Assembly (NCBI RefSeq): GCF_025561445.1
Contig: NZ_CP095096.1
Span: 2,552,001 to 2,616,000 of the forward strand
Reading direction: 5' to 3'
Length of the DNA stretch: 64,000 bases
Source of the DNA: Staphylococcus sp. IVB6181
GTDB lineage: Bacteria > Bacillota > Bacilli > Staphylococcales > Staphylococcaceae
A model generated the notes under the pieces. That model worked only from the letters and a program-made list of their open reading frames with translations, was not told the origin of the DNA and searched no databases. Below, piece after piece: positions 25,052-37,370 of this stretch. Each line of letters begins with the position of its first letter. The first letter of the stretch is position 1. The translations under genes and the position numbers were made by a program.

Positions 25052-25369
25052 TTAAGCTTCTTCGTTACTATCTTCTTCTGATTCTGATGGTTTCGCATTC
25101 TTATCTGGAATGACTTCATCAGTTTCATCATATACTTTCATCACAGCATCTTGAATTTCTTGTCTCATGTCTGAATTGATAGGATGCGCGATGTCACGGA
25201 ATTCACCATCTGGTGTACGTTTGCTTGGCATTGCGACGAATAGACCTGAGTTGCCTTCAATTACGCGCAAATCATGGACTACGAATGCGTCATCTAGTGT
25301 AATTGACACTAGTGCTTTCATTCTTCCATCAGTTTGTATTTTTCTAAGTCTTACATCTGTCACTTTCAT
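25052..25369 (-). CDS. spoVG: SpoVG regulator
   Basis: A 105-residue site-specific DNA/RNA-binding protein ([50 protein letters not shown]). In S. aureus the yabJ-spoVG pair is a sigma-B-dependent unit that carries part of the sigma-B output (capsule, resistance, virulence). It has an acidic C-terminal tail. It follows ridA by 67 bases. Confidence 0.96.
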   Translation of the reverse strand: MKVTDVRLRKIQTDGRMKALVSITLDDAFVVHDLRVIEGNSGLFVAMPSKRTPDGEFRDIAHPINSDMRQEIQDAVMKVYDETDEVIPDKNAKPSESEEDSNEEA

Positions 25370-25436
25370 GTAGTGAGCCCCCCCCTAGTATATCTCTCTA
25401 TTGTCTTTATAGAAGCTTACAATATTTAATTAAAAA

Positions 25437-25817
25437 TTATTTTCCTTTGACTTGAGCGATGACCTCGATCTCAACTTTTACGTCTTTAGGCAAACGCGCC
25501 ACTTCTACACAGCTTCTCGCTGGTTTGTGCGCATTGAAATATTGTCCGTAGACTTCGTTGATTTCTTGGAAATCATTCATATCTTTGATAAAGATAGTCG
25601 CTTTAATCACTGAATCGATATCAGCACCCGCTTCTTGTAAAACCGCTTTAAGATTTTCCAAGACTTGACGTGTTTGAACTGATACTTCATCACTGACAAG
25701 TTCATTAAATTCATTTAATGGAATTTGACCTGAAGTATAAACCATATCATTCACTACAACTGCATGTGAATACGGTCCTAAAGCTTCAGGTGCTTTATTA
25801 GTGTGTACTGTCTTCAT
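25437..25817 (-). CDS. ridA: RidA/YabJ family enamine/imine deaminase
   Basis: A 126-residue protein that hydrolyses reactive 2-aminoacrylate-type intermediates from PLP enzymes. Motifs: [28 protein letters not shown] and the substrate-binding Arg in [18 protein letters not shown]. It is 17 bases after purR and next to spoVG, the standard staphylococcal purR-yabJ-spoVG order, where it is usually co-transcribed with spoVG. Confidence 0.95.
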   Translation of the reverse strand: MKTVHTNKAPEALGPYSHAVVVNDMVYTSGQIPLNEFNELVSDEVSVQTRQVLENLKAVLQEAGADIDSVIKATIFIKDMNDFQEINEVYGQYFNAHKPARSCVEVARLPKDVKVEIEVIAQVKGK

Positions 25818-25834
25818 GTTGCAAATCGCTCCTT

Positions 25835-26659
25835 TTATGAGAATTTAGATAAAACGTTGCCTTGCTCAACTTTAAAGTCTTGATTGTATTCATCTACATC
25901 AGACAATTTGACCAAGGAAGTATAATCTTCAATCAATCTTTGTTTCACTTCTTTAGATTCTACAAGTACTGATACCCCCTTGACATGCGCTTTAAACTCA
26001 TTCATCAAATTCATCACGCCGTTAATCGAGCCCCCGGCACGCATAAAGTCATCAACGATTAAAACGTTTGAATTTTCTTTAAGTGTGCGTTTCGACAAGA
26101 CCATCGTTTCGATCTTGCGCGAAGAGCCTGAAACATAGTTGATAGAGACTGTAGAACCTTCTGTTACTTTATTATCCTTGCGAATAACAACTACTGGTAA
26201 ATTTAATACATTTGCTACTGCATTGGCAAGAGATATCCCTTTTGTCGCAATTGTCACAATCGCATCGAGCTCTTCATCCATATAAATTGTAGCGATTAAT
26301 CGCCCGACTTTATTTAATAATTCCGGGTTGCCCATTAAATCTGAAAGGAAAAGATATCCTCCCGGAAGCAAGCGTTCTTTTTCTTGCAAGAGCACAATTA
26401 CTTCATTAATGACTTCCTCAGCTTCTTCTTTGCTCATTGTCGGGCGATACGTGACACCTCCGCTCGCACCTGCCGTAGTAATGACTGTTCCCAATTTCTC
26501 CTTATGCAAGGTTTCGCGAACAATGTGGATGTCTTCGCTGATAGAAGACTTAGCTTGTTTAAACTTCTTCACAAAGTGCGTTAAGGGTATCAGTTTATTC
26601 GGGTGACACATTAAATAATGCGTCATGTACACAATGCGCTCGCTTCGTTTATAACGCAA
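25835..26659 (-). CDS. purR: Purine operon repressor
   Basis: A 274-residue Firmicute-type PurR. It has an N-terminal winged-helix DNA-binding domain ([33 protein letters not shown] helix) and a C-terminal phosphoribosyltransferase-like effector domain with the PRPP-binding loop [21 protein letters not shown] releases it from PurBoxes of the pur genes. It begins 16 bases after ispE. Confidence 0.95.
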   Translation of the reverse strand: MRYKRSERIVYMTHYLMCHPNKLIPLTHFVKKFKQAKSSISEDIHIVRETLHKEKLGTVITTAGASGGVTYRPTMSKEEAEEVINEVIVLLQEKERLLPGGYLFLSDLMGNPELLNKVGRLIATIYMDEELDAIVTIATKGISLANAVANVLNLPVVVIRKDNKVTEGSTVSINYVSGSSRKIETMVLSKRTLKENSNVLIVDDFMRAGGSINGVMNLMNEFKAHVKGVSVLVESKEVKQRLIEDYTSLVKLSDVDEYNQDFKVEQGNVLSKFS

Positions 26660-26675
26660 GAGAATCCTTCCTTTC

Positions 26676-27530
26676 TTATCCTAATAATCTTACTAAATAG
26701 ACCTCGTTGCAGCACCCATGCACTGCATTATAAATATTTTGTGCTTGCTTGTAATGCTTTGCCAAACTATAAACGGTCGGTCCGCTGCCGCTCATCAATG
26801 CACCATCTGCACCGCTGTTCAGCATATTCTGCTTTAATTTCAAAATATCCGGATGCATCTCCATAGAGATAGCTTCTAAACTATTAGATAAAGCCGAACA
26901 AATCTGTTCATAGTCGCCTGATTCAATCGCTTCAATACACGCAGCTGAATGTGATGCTTTCTGCTGCACCGCATTCAGTTTCAATTCTTGGAAGACACAA
27001 GGCGTCGAAATCCCTACATTCGGTTTTGCAATGACAACCCATGCCTTCGGAGGCCGTTTAAGCAAACGCACCTTCTCGCCATGCCCTGTACATACAGCTG
27101 TTTTGCTGTAAATACAAAACGGAACATCTGAACCTACTTGCTCAGCTAATGTACTCAATTCATCCAGCGTCAAATTCAATTCAAATAATCGATTCATCGC
27201 ACGCATGGTCGCAGCCGCATCTGCCGACCCTCCGCCAAGACCTGCCGAAACAGGAATCTCTTTATCCAGCACAATCGTTACACCTTGCGGGATTTGATAA
27301 GTTTCGTTCATCAGCATCGCAGCTTGAAACGCCAGGTTCTTCGCATTTTCAGGCACAAAATTATAATCCACCTTCACGACTACACGCTGATCCTCGCGTT
27401 TTTCAACAGTAACGCGGTCATTCAAGTCCACCGTTGTCATTACCATTTCAACTTCATGAAACCCATCATTTCTTTTATAAAGTGCATCTAAAGTGAAATT
27501 AATCTTGGCAGGTGCCTTTTCATATATCAT
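26676..27530 (-). CDS. ispE: 4-diphosphocytidyl-2-C-methylerythritol kinase family (IspE)
   Basis: GHMP kinase of 284 residues with the ATP-binding motif [15 protein letters not shown] and start [17 protein letters not shown]. In most bacteria it phosphorylates CDP-ME in the MEP isoprenoid pathway. Staphylococci make isoprenoids by the mevalonate route, so the true role of this conserved gene there is unclear. I chose the ATG at 27530, with AAAGGTGG upstream; a GTG 12 bases earlier overlaps that site. Confidence 0.9.
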   Translation of the reverse strand: MIYEKAPAKINFTLDALYKRNDGFHEVEMVMTTVDLNDRVTVEKREDQRVVVKVDYNFVPENAKNLAFQAAMLMNETYQIPQGVTIVLDKEIPVSAGLGGGSADAAATMRAMNRLFELNLTLDELSTLAEQVGSDVPFCIYSKTAVCTGHGEKVRLLKRPPKAWVVIAKPNVGISTPCVFQELKLNAVQQKASHSAACIEAIESGDYEQICSALSNSLEAISMEMHPDILKLKQNMLNSGADGALMSGSGPTVYSLAKHYKQAQNIYNAVHGCCNEVYLVRLLG

Positions 27531-27656
27531 ATTACCGCCCACCTTTACTGTTCAATTTGCTTTAGTTCAGAAATGTCTGCTTCACTAAAAAGTGATAAGA
27601 GGGTTCAATTTCCCTTGTACAAAAATAAAATGACGTACATCATCTGCATTATCGTT

Positions 27657-27662
27657 ATTATA
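27657..27662 (-). promoter_or_regulatory. Extended -10 promoter for ispE-purR
   Basis: The minus strand reads TGTTATAAT, an extended -10 element (TGn plus TATAAT), about 125 bases before the ispE start. The matching -35 is weak. No PurR box was recognised beside it. Confidence 0.45.
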
Positions 27663-27904
27663 ACACGAACATTGGCACACATTACAGTGGTTAATGTTAT
27701 GAAATTGAAAAATATTTAAGTAATTTGTGAAGATACGTTATATTCTGCGTATATGATTGCCAACCGCAACAAAATCTCCTTGTTTGTATGCTGCATTTTT
27801 CCCTTTTCTTCTCAGCGCAGCTTTTTATTTTGCATGTTCTATAACAGAAGAAGCAGATCTAAAAGTATAAAGCACATAAAATGATTATCGCTCAACGCAA
27901 AAAA

Positions 27905-27932
27905 AGAGGAATCCTTAAATCAGGATTCCTCT
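27905..27932 (-). terminator. veg terminator
   Basis: A perfect 10-base-pair stem AGAGGAATCC/GGATTCCTCT with an 8-base loop, then TTTTTTTGCG on the minus strand, 37 bases after veg. Confidence 0.88.
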
Positions 27933-27969
27933 TTTTAAACGAAGCACATGGCTTCAACTCTATTATTTT

Positions 27970-28233
27970 CTAGTGTGCAACTGCATCCTGGTGATTTTCG
28001 TCTACAAACGAAACTTGGACGTTCTCTGTCAACACATCTGTGTATGTATAAGATACACGTTCAAAGTTATGTTTGTCTTGGTCTAATTCAACAATGAATA
28101 CTGCAGGGTATGTTTCAGCTAACACTCCGCAACGTTCGATTGTTTTCTTACGACCACCATTCGCTTTAAGTACAATACGGTTTCCTAAATGACAATCAAG
28201 TGCATTTTTGATGTCCCAAATTGATTTTGGCAT
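27970..28233 (-). CDS. veg: Veg protein
   Basis: An 87-residue small protein ([38 protein letters not shown]) of the Veg family, which in Bacillus stimulates biofilm matrix genes by antagonising SinR. Staphylococci lack SinR, so its role here is unknown. Conserved place between ksgA and ispE, with its own terminator. Confidence 0.93.
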   Translation of the reverse strand: MPKSIWDIKNALDCHLGNRIVLKANGGRKKTIERCGVLAETYPAVFIVELDQDKHNFERVSYTYTDVLTENVQVSFVDENHQDAVAH

Positions 28234-28332
28234 ATTGCTCCACCTCGCTACAAATTGTATTATAACACATTTCCAGCGATTCAGTCAAATAAAATTTAAA
28301 TTTTAACAATACCAATGCCCTATGTCAATATT

Positions 28333-29223
28333 TTAAAACTCTAATTCTGGGAATTTTTTCAAGTTATTGTACAAATGCGCAAATTCTTTTATAGATAATG
28401 TTTCACCGCGGCGTCTTGGATCGATTTCACTGCTTTCCAACCAGTCTTTAATGCGATCTTTTTGTTGTTTGCCGTCAGTAAATAAACTTTGGTAATTATT
28501 CGCGATCGTCTTGCGTCTTTGGCTGAATGCAGCTTTAGTCATTTTAAAGAAACGATCTTCATCATCCACCGATACCACCGGTGCTTCTCGCTTCATCAAT
28601 TTCACGACAATAGAATCTACATTCGGCGGCGGCATAAAGACTGTCTTAGGTACAGTTAATACTTTTGAAGTCTCTGTATAATACTGGGCTACAATCGATA
28701 ATGAGCCGTAAGCCTTCGTACCTACTTGGGCATTTAAACGTTCACCGACTTCTTTTTGCATCATGACCACATAGCCGTCAATCGGCAGTGTCTGCGACAT
28801 TAAGTTCAACAATATCGGTGTTGTGATATAATACGGCAAATTCGCAACAACCATAATTTTATCGCAATCTGATAAGTGCGCTTGTACCGCTTCTACTACA
28901 TTCGCTTTTAAAATATCTTCATTAATTACCGTCACATTGTCATAAGGAGATAAAGTATCCTCTAAGACAGGAATCAAACGCTGATCAATCTCAAATGCGA
29001 CAACTTTTTTCGCATGTTTTGCGAGTTGTTCGGTTAATGATCCCATCCCCGGTCCTACTTCAATGACACCTGTATTTTCATCAATGGCACTGGCCTCAAT
29101 AATTTTATGAATAATATTCACATCAATTAAGAAGTTTTGTCCCAAGCTCTTCTTGAAATCAAATTGATATTTATCCAGCAATGCACGCGTTCGCGTCGGT
29201 GTTGCGATATCTTTATGCATCAT
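28333..29223 (-). CDS. rsmA: 16S rRNA dimethyladenosine transferase
   Basis: Also called KsgA. Dimethylates A1518 and A1519 of 16S rRNA late in small-subunit assembly. The 296 residues have the SAM-binding motif [16 protein letters not shown], the acidic FEIDQRL and the catalytic [11 protein letters not shown]. It overlaps rnmV by 4 bases (ATGA), so the two are coupled; the same pair is adjacent in Bacillus. Confidence 0.96.
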   Translation of the reverse strand: MMHKDIATPTRTRALLDKYQFDFKKSLGQNFLIDVNIIHKIIEASAIDENTGVIEVGPGMGSLTEQLAKHAKKVVAFEIDQRLIPVLEDTLSPYDNVTVINEDILKANVVEAVQAHLSDCDKIMVVANLPYYITTPILLNLMSQTLPIDGYVVMMQKEVGERLNAQVGTKAYGSLSIVAQYYTETSKVLTVPKTVFMPPPNVDSIVVKLMKREAPVVSVDDEDRFFKMTKAAFSQRRKTIANNYQSLFTDGKQQKDRIKDWLESSEIDPRRRGETLSIKEFAHLYNNLKKFPELEF

Positions 29224-29774
29224 TTATGCTCACTTCCTTTATCTTCGTTTAATGCTTCACGCACATCTTGTTCGGTATAGCCGAAAGCATTCAGTTTTTT
29301 CAACAGCTGCTTGCCATTTGAATGTCCAATATGTAATTTACGGCCGAGTACTGCACGCTTATGTCTTGCATCTGCACCGACAATCAAACCTAAATCAATT
29401 AAGACATCTTTGCTGATGGATTCCATGCCCTCTTCAAATGGAGATGACACATGCATCAGCGCTTCTTTAATCGCATCCACAGACGCATGTTCTACACCGA
29501 TTTTTCCGCGTCTGCTTTTTGCTTTTTCACGGTCAATATAAGCATGTTTTACACCCGGTACATGTTCGCGTATAGTATTACGTATTTTATCACCCGGGAA
29601 ATCAGGATCAGTTAATACAATGACGCCTCTTGTTTCCTGCGCATTGCGGATGACATCTAAAGTTTCCCAACTGATTGCACTGCCATTGGTTTCAATTGTA
29701 TCGCACTCTACAGCACGCTTCACACGTTCTGTGTCATCACGGCCTTCAACCACGATAAACTCATTTATCTTCAT
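29220..29774 (-). CDS. rnmV: Ribonuclease M5
   Basis: Toprim-fold nuclease that trims the 5S rRNA precursor. The 184 residues include the Toprim motifs [13 protein letters not shown] and [15 protein letters not shown] with the acidic metal ligands. I chose the ATG at 29774, which has AAAGGTG at a suitable distance; a GTG four codons earlier overlaps that site. It precedes and overlaps ksgA. Confidence 0.93.
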   Translation of the reverse strand: MKINEFIVVEGRDDTERVKRAVECDTIETNGSAISWETLDVIRNAQETRGVIVLTDPDFPGDKIRNTIREHVPGVKHAYIDREKAKSRRGKIGVEHASVDAIKEALMHVSSPFEEGMESISKDVLIDLGLIVGADARHKRAVLGRKLHIGHSNGKQLLKKLNAFGYTEQDVREALNEDKGSEHK

Positions 29775-30058
29775 ATTATTCGTCACCTTTCACGTGTTAA
29801 CTTCAATACTATACCATATCTTCAAGCTTGAAAAATAAAACATTGTCACATTGAATCACATTTAGCTATAAAACAAAAGATAACTTCCTAAAAGCACTAT
29901 TTAAAATAGTAAATGCACTCACCTAGAATTTAGTAAACTGTTTTATCAAAACATCTTTTATAAAGCGATAACACCTTCAATAATCATTCAACCTATACAG
30001 ACTGTACTGCACAAGCAAAAACACGTTATTGCACGTTATCCCTTACATCAAGGCATTA
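29775..30058. other. Intergenic region between tatD and rnmV
   Basis: About 280 AT-rich bases beyond the tatD terminator. I see no gene, repeat or RNA family in it. It presumably holds the rnmV-ksgA promoter. Confidence 0.5.
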
Positions 30059-30090
30059 TAAAAGCACCCTTCTCGCGAACGGTGCTTTTA
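30059..30090 (-). terminator. tatD terminator
   Basis: A perfect 10-base-pair stem TAAAAGCACC/GGTGCTTTTA around a 12-base loop, with TTTTATAATG after it on the minus strand. It lies 4 bases after the tatD stop. Confidence 0.87.
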
Positions 30091-30094
30091 CGTG

Positions 30095-30868
30095 TTATTG
30101 ATTTAAGTTAAATAACTTTTCCGCATTTTCTGTTGTTTGTTTAGCAACTTCTTCATAGCTGATACCGCGTAATTCCGCAATTTTTTCAGCAACTAAAGTC
30201 ACGCGCATCGGTTCATTACGTTTACCGCGATAAGGATGCGGTGATAAATAAGGCGCGTCTGTTTCAACAAGTAAGCGATCAAGCGGTACATGTTTTGCGA
30301 CTTCTTTAGGTTGTTTGGCATTTTTAAACGTCACAGGTCCGCCTAATGAAATATGGAAACCTAATTTATTAATGACAACATCCGCAATTTCAGGCGAACC
30401 GCTGAAGCTGTGCATGATGCCGCCTACTTCTTCTGCATGTTCTTCCATTAAGATATCAACGCAATCTTGTGTAGCTTCGCGGTTGTGAATCACAATCGGC
30501 AAGTTGACACGTTTTGCTAAGGCAATTTGTTTTCTAAACACTTCTTTTTGTACAACTTTCGGTGATTTATCCCAATGGTAATCTAAGCCCATTTCACCGA
30601 TACCGATAACTTTAGGATGCTCAGATAACTTTTCAATCCATTGTTCGCGTTCTTCTGTGTAGTCAATCGCGTCTACAGGGTGCCAACCGATAATCGCATA
30701 TAAGAAATCATATTGGTCGATGAGTTCCATCGCACGTTCGATTGTCGGTGTATCAAAACCTACGACAAACATACGGTCTACCCCTGCTTCACGTGCACGA
30801 TCAATTACTTCTTGCAAGTCTTCATCATATTGTTCCGCATTTAAATGTACATGTGTATCAATTAACAA
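30095..30868 (-). CDS. TatD family metal-dependent DNase
   Basis: A 257-residue TIM-barrel hydrolase with DTHVHLNAEQYDEDL (metal HxH), the GEMGLDYHW strand, VIHNREA, MHSFSG and ETDAPYLSPHPYRG. Homologues act as 3'-5' exonucleases on DNA with possible roles in repair. Placed after metG, as yabD in Bacillus. The in vivo substrate is unproven. Confidence 0.93.
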   Translation of the reverse strand: MLIDTHVHLNAEQYDEDLQEVIDRAREAGVDRMFVVGFDTPTIERAMELIDQYDFLYAIIGWHPVDAIDYTEEREQWIEKLSEHPKVIGIGEMGLDYHWDKSPKVVQKEVFRKQIALAKRVNLPIVIHNREATQDCVDILMEEHAEEVGGIMHSFSGSPEIADVVINKLGFHISLGGPVTFKNAKQPKEVAKHVPLDRLLVETDAPYLSPHPYRGKRNEPMRVTLVAEKIAELRGISYEEVAKQTTENAEKLFNLNQ

Positions 30869-30950
30869 TGTTAAGTGCTCCTTTCACTACTGTATATAGC
30901 TGATGTATTGTCATTATACCCGTATTCGCAAGAGGCATGACAATGAAAAG

Positions 30951-30984
30951 AAGCGGCTGAAGCATTTCAATCTGCCGGCCGCTT
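30951..30984 (-). terminator. metG terminator
   Basis: AAGCGGC pairs with GCCGCTT over a 20-base loop, then CTTTTCATTG on the minus strand, 33 bases after metG. Moderate strength. Confidence 0.7.
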
Positions 30985-31016
30985 TCTCTTTGTTTTCTTA
31001 AACTGTTTCAATCTTC

Positions 31017-33164
<2,148 letters not shown>

Positions 33165-33263
33165 TCACATGAGTTCGACTGATTTTTATTCCATATGTAT
33201 ATATTGTAACAATTCTAAGTTGCGGTGCATATAGTGAGGGTGTTGAATCTTTCGTATTTGTGT

Positions 33264-33956
33264 TTAGATTTCACTGCGATTGAAAGAAAAAAGCAACAAG
33301 GCACTGCTGATAATAAGATATAAGATACAAACCAACCAAGGTACTGCATGAAATGTCTGACCTTGTATCATTAATTGATTCAAACTTGTGAATGGCGGTA
33401 ATATCCAGAGGAATAGTTTCATAAAAGAAAACTGTTCGATGAATATAGGCTTTAAAAAAGTGAGTAAGCCAAACAAGATCAGCAATAGCCAAATAAACTT
33501 ACGTTGTTAAAGATATGAAAGCAGGACATAACTCCCAATCACAACACCAAAAAGCGCTGAAAGCACGTGTGTAATAACAGCCGTTACGGTTTCAGCCACT
33601 GTAGGCATCTGACTAAAAACACGAATCACAATCGGATAAACAATCGCAAACAAGACCAGAGGCAGCGCGATAACAAAAGACGTCCACAGTGTCCCTAATA
33701 CATACTTATAACGCTTGCTTTGCATATGAATTAATAAAATATAACGTTCATTGGACGAATTTTGCTTAGCAATGAGAGCTCCTATCCATAATACAATCGG
33801 AAATAATAACATGTGACTCAAAGTGTAACTCGAAGTTGCTTGAACACCTTTGTAACTATACAACGTGACAATGCTTACTATATATAAACAATATGCTGGA
33901 AGTATTTGTGGCCTTCTTATTAATTTATGTAACTGATAGGACATCAGACGCATCAA
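33264..33956 (-). pseudogene. ABC transporter permease, interrupted by an in-frame stop
   Basis: The first part (33956-33507) encodes a 149-residue membrane protein with several hydrophobic segments, ending ...GSYVLLSYL and TAA. The same frame then continues without a break as QRKFIWLLLILFGLLTFLKP and on to 33264. The stop at 33507-33509 is therefore an in-frame nonsense codon in a permease of about 230 residues with some six membrane segments. It overlaps the ATPase gene by 4 bases, so the pair formed one exporter. The family is small-peptide/antibiotic-type ABC exporters, but no substrate can be named. Confidence 0.8.
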
Positions 33957-34765
33957 TGTCCTTCCCTCCTCACTTCAATAATGTCACACTGCTGCTTTAT
34001 TAAATAATCCAGTGTCTGATTCACACTATCTGGACTCACTTTAATCATATAGCCTTCTGCAGAAGTCTCAATAGGAAAGTGTTGAGCTACTGCTTGAAGG
34101 TGATTGGTATGAAAATATATCGTCGTAATTGGGTACGTATTAATTCGGTCATCCTTCTCGATTTGACGACCTAATTGAATATGATGTATTGAAGTTGGCA
34201 ATTCTGCTTGTGCTTCATGATTCGTAAAAATGATTGTCGTATGTGTTTTTAAATCATTTAACACTTCAATGAGATATGCTTTTGCACGTCCGTCAAGTCC
34301 CGTAAAAGGCTCGTCTAAAATCATTAAATCCGCTTCAAGCATCAAACATTGAATTAAATTAACTTTTTGTCTTGTCCCTTTAGAACATTGAGTTATAGGT
34401 GTTCTCAAATAAGGCCCTAAACCCAATTTTTCTATGTATGTCATTAAGCGTGTGTTGTCATGATGTTGTCCACGTGTTGTTAAAGTATTTAAAAATGTTT
34501 CAACAGATAATGGAATGTTATCTGGTAAATCATCAGGGGCATAACTCAATGACTTTATTGACTTAGCAAATGTAATTTGACCAGAGGTCGGATGAGATAA
34601 ACCCGCAATCATTTTTAAAAGGACACTCTTGCCAGCACCATTGGAGCCAGAAATTTTAGTGAGCGCGTGAAGCGGTATAGTTTCAGTAATATCGTCAAAA
34701 ATAGTCTGTTTACCAAACGTTTTACTAACTTGATTTAATTGCACTGCAACATGATTCATAAGCAC
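33953..34765 (-). CDS. ABC transporter ATP-binding protein
   Basis: A 270-residue nucleotide-binding subunit: Walker A SGSNGAGKSVLLK, signature CSKGTRQKVNLIQ (a variant of LSGGQ), Walker B DLMILDEPFTGLDG and the H-loop region FTNHEA. It is intact but its coupled permease carries a stop codon, so the transporter is probably dead. Similar two-gene exporters serve bacteriocin immunity or peptide export; I cannot choose between them. A weak AT-rich gap separates it from the membrane-protein gene upstream. Confidence 0.87.
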   Translation of the reverse strand: MLMNHVAVQLNQVSKTFGKQTIFDDITETIPLHALTKISGSNGAGKSVLLKMIAGLSHPTSGQITFAKSIKSLSYAPDDLPDNIPLSVETFLNTLTTRGQHHDNTRLMTYIEKLGLGPYLRTPITQCSKGTRQKVNLIQCLMLEADLMILDEPFTGLDGRAKAYLIEVLNDLKTHTTIIFTNHEAQAELPTSIHHIQLGRQIEKDDRINTYPITTIYFHTNHLQAVAQHFPIETSAEGYMIKVSPDSVNQTLDYLIKQQCDIIEVRREGH

Positions 34766-34888
34766 ACCTCTTTATATGGAGAATTCAAACAAGCAAAGTA
34801 TAATCTTGTATTACTTTTTCAATAAAGCAAGCTACCTTATGCATTCCCCACTGGGCTAATGATATTAAACATTTCACTTAACTGTTTG

Positions 34889-35574
34889 TTAATTAAAAAA
34901 TGCATCCGCATCTTCCAACTCATAATCTGATAATACTTGTGTGTAATGTATATAAAGCATAAGGACAACAAAGTATACCACTGGCATGATTACAGCTAAA
35001 AATAAAAATACAGAATTCACTCCATTAATATTAGGTACTGTGAAATATTCAATAATATTTTGGAAAACTACTAAAAGACTTAACGAGAATGCAATTATAA
35101 TTGTCATTATTTTTTTGGAAACTCGCTCGTCTTTTTTCTTACTTTTTAACCAATAAGGAGTATGGCTAAGTAAATATATTCCATAAATTAAGCTCGCCAA
35201 ACATATAATCATAGTTGATATCCCAATACCCCAAAACACCGCAAGATCTATACCCATATTTGCGCCCAAAAAGAAGTAGGCATTGTATATAGATACAATC
35301 AAACAATATAATACTAAAATATCTAACACCATAAGTTTAAACGCACTTTTTTTCATATCCTCATGATTCTTAGGGTATGGACAAGCCAATATAATGAAAC
35401 ATATTATAGACGTTGCAATTATTATTAAAGAACTTATGATTAAATACAATGGAGTAGCTTTTATTGTTAAACCATAAAAGTATTGTACCCACCCAAAAAA
35501 AGAAAAAATATAGAGAAAACCCCCCCCAGTATTTGCGGTAAAGGCTTCCTTAATTTTTCATATGCATCATTCAA
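34889..35574 (-). pseudogene. Multi-spanning membrane protein, frameshifted at a G8 run (copy 1)
   Basis: A TTG start at 35574 gives NDAYEKLRKPLPQIL, then the frame breaks in or near a run of eight G (plus strand C8, 35520-35527). From about 35496 the next frame continues WVQYFYGLTIKATPLYLII and runs to 34889. Adding one G restores a single frame of about 229 residues with six hydrophobic segments, ending YELEDADAFFN. It is a paralogue of the gene at 39674-40355 (shared NDAY.KL..PLPQIL, PKNHEDMKK, LYIHYTQVLSDYEL). It resembles the DUF5079-type proteins of staphylococcal ess loci. Either a dead gene or one switched by slippage in the G run. Confidence 0.75.
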
Positions 35575-35668
35575 ATTGAGTCCCCCCATTCTCTCTTTTA
35601 TTCCAATTGATATAAAAAGCTATGAACCATCAATTCAAAACTATTTACTTATTTAATGCCATTATTCT

Positions 35669-36070
35669 CTAATTCAACGTTAGACCTTTGTTCCACCATT
35701 TATGATATTTAATGATTGATAGTATTGATCCTGTTGTATAAGCCAGTATCCCTAAAACAAAAAATACATATTGTAGTGTAATTATATTTGTTCCATAGAT
35801 TATTGGCCCAAATTCCGCACCGATATGCAATGTTATAAAGGTTGTTAATACCATGAACATAGTAAATACATAAAACATACCCACCGTTATATAAAAGAAT
35901 ACATTGTTCACTTGACTGAAGATATTTGTTTTAGAGGGAAAAGTGAATAATGGCCAAATCAGCCCTACTATTAAAACACCTAGGCAACCTACACTCAGTA
36001 TAAAACCATCAATACTTAATATATTCATTACAAGTCCAATAACTAATAATATCCACCATACGTGTTTCAT
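35669..36070 (-). CDS. Small membrane protein, unknown function
   Basis: A 133-residue protein with four hydrophobic segments (about 5-20, 24-42, 58-80 and 97-117) and a charged C-terminus (IIKYHKWWNKG). I do not recognise the family. It overlaps the DUF4064-like gene by 4 bases, so the two are co-translated. It belongs to the membrane-protein-rich tail of the secretion island, which could mean immunity, but nothing in the sequence proves this. Confidence 0.65.
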   Translation of the reverse strand: MKHVWWILLVIGLVMNILSIDGFILSVGCLGVLIVGLIWPLFTFPSKTNIFSQVNNVFFYITVGMFYVFTMFMVLTTFITLHIGAEFGPIIYGTNIITLQYVFFVLGILAYTTGSILSIIKYHKWWNKGLTLN

Positions 36071-36465
36071 TGCACAACCTCCTTGTGATTAGTTCTGTTG
36101 CTTTGTTTTAACATTAATATCCCTGCTACTAACCACACTACAAAACCTACAAGGTTAAACATTAAAACTCCAGCAATGATATGTAAGATGCCGCTAACTT
36201 TATTATCTTTGCCTATCTTGCGAAACGCTATAAATCCTAGTAATTCTGAAACAAATAATAAGACTAATCCAATTGAAAGACCAATAGTAAACGTGTTACG
36301 TGCTGCTTCGACACTTTGTACATGAACCTCACCATTAACAGTCGTTGTTACCTCTGGATTTGTCACACCTGCAAAATTCGCAATCAAAAATAACAATAAC
36401 AACACCAACCCTAATCCTTGTATGACCAATCCAATTATGGAAAGTATTTTTTCTGTTTTATACAT
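36067..36465 (-). CDS. DUF4064-like membrane protein
   Basis: A 132-residue protein with an N-terminal membrane segment (SIIGLVIQGLGLVLLLLFLI), an external loop (NPEVTTTVNGEVHVQSVEAA) and three further segments, a layout typical of the DUF4064 family common in staphylococci. The ATG at 36465 is preceded by GGAGG; a TTG 12 bases upstream overlaps that site. Function unknown. It ends in a 4-base overlap with the next gene. Confidence 0.7.
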   Translation of the reverse strand: MYKTEKILSIIGLVIQGLGLVLLLLFLIANFAGVTNPEVTTTVNGEVHVQSVEAARNTFTIGLSIGLVLLFVSELLGFIAFRKIGKDNKVSGILHIIAGVLMFNLVGFVVWLVAGILMLKQSNRTNHKEVVQ

Positions 36466-36626
36466 AGTAACCTCCAAATATATTTTTCTATTGTGTAATT
36501 TGAAATAAGTTAAATCACCTTAATGATTACGAGACCAAAAAGGACAAATTTATTGAAATGCGCAAAATAGAATACTCGCAGCATCAAAAAATGTTAGACT
36601 TCTTTACTTTTCATTTTAAGAATCAA

Positions 36627-37352
36627 AACCACCCGTGTGAACGGGTGGTTTGTTCTCCGGCTGAAAGCCTCTGTTACTGACCAGCCCTTAAAAGGGCACT
36701 GAAGAATCTGACAACCGTACTACTTTTTCAGCAAGCCCTAAAGGGCTACGGTCATCATTCTTTATTTTCCTACTTTCTCACCAGTAAATGGGTCGATAAA
36801 TTCTTTCATCGACATCTGATCTGCAAGGATATCCTCTTGTATTTGATTTCGAATATAGTTCTCTATCACTTTTTTATTTCTTCCTACTGTATCAACATAA
36901 AAACCTTTACACCAAAATTTTCTGTTCCCATATTTATATTTAAGATTTGCATGTCTATCAAAAATCATTAGACTACTTTTTCCTTTTAAATATCCAACAA
37001 AACTTGAAACTGAAATTTTTGGAGGTATACTCACAAGCATATGAATGTGATCTTTACAGGCCTCTGCCTCTATTATTTCTACACCTTTTCGTTCGCATAA
37101 AAGTCGAAGTATTTTCCCAATATCCTTTTTCAATTTACCATAAATTATTTGTCTTCTGTATTTAGGGGCGAAAACAATATGATACTTACAATTCCATTTT
37201 GTGTGTGCTAAACTATTTATATCATTAGACATACAAAAACTCCTATTCATGATGTAATGTTGGTTGCCAAACCATTTCACATTATACCATGTTTAGGAGT
37301 TTTTTTATTACATCGCTAAAGCTTTCCTGAACCATACGCACAGCGTATGGTT
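36627..37352 (-). mobile_element. IS200-type insertion sequence
   Basis: A tnpA-only element bounded by two hairpins. At the transposase-upstream side, AACCATACG/CGTATGGTT (37330-37352); at the downstream side, a perfect 10-base-pair stem AACCACCCGT/ACGGGTGGTT with loop GTGA (36627-36650). Smaller hairpins lie near 36683 and 36733. There are no inverted terminal repeats of the DDE type and no tnpB. The ends are given as the outer hairpin bases; true cleavage sites lie some bases outside. Confidence 0.8.
36762..37232 (-). CDS. tnpA: IS200/IS605 family TnpA (Y1 transposase)
   Basis: A single-strand DNA transposase with the HUH motif (KDHIHMLVSIPP) and the catalytic tyrosine helix (NKKVIENYIRNQ). 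I chose the ATG at 37232 (156 residues, MSNDINSLAHTKWNCKYHIV), which matches the usual family N-terminus and has an AGGAG site; the open frame extends 16 codons further. It looks intact, so the element may be active. Confidence 0.92.
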   Translation of the reverse strand: MSNDINSLAHTKWNCKYHIVFAPKYRRQIIYGKLKKDIGKILRLLCERKGVEIIEAEACKDHIHMLVSIPPKISVSSFVGYLKGKSSLMIFDRHANLKYKYGNRKFWCKGFYVDTVGRNKKVIENYIRNQIQEDILADQMSMKEFIDPFTGEKVGK

Positions 37353-37370
37353 TTCAAAAGAAAGAATAAA

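Larger units (their letters stand above)
27531..27969. other. Intergenic region between ispE and veg
   Basis: About 440 bases, with no reading frame I would defend. It contains the veg terminator at the far end (27905-27932) and a likely promoter for ispE-purR (27657-27662). The remaining part is AT-rich with no recognised riboswitch or repeat. Confidence 0.55.

Noticed and set aside
25818..25990. Sigma-B promoter for yabJ-spoVG at the end of purR
   Set aside because: A GTTTTA-like element is present but no GGGTAT-type -10 at the right distance.
33953..34765. Calling the ABC transporter a PSM or bacteriocin exporter
   Set aside because: The motifs only show an ABC ATPase; there is no peptide gene or regulator beside it that would name the substrate.
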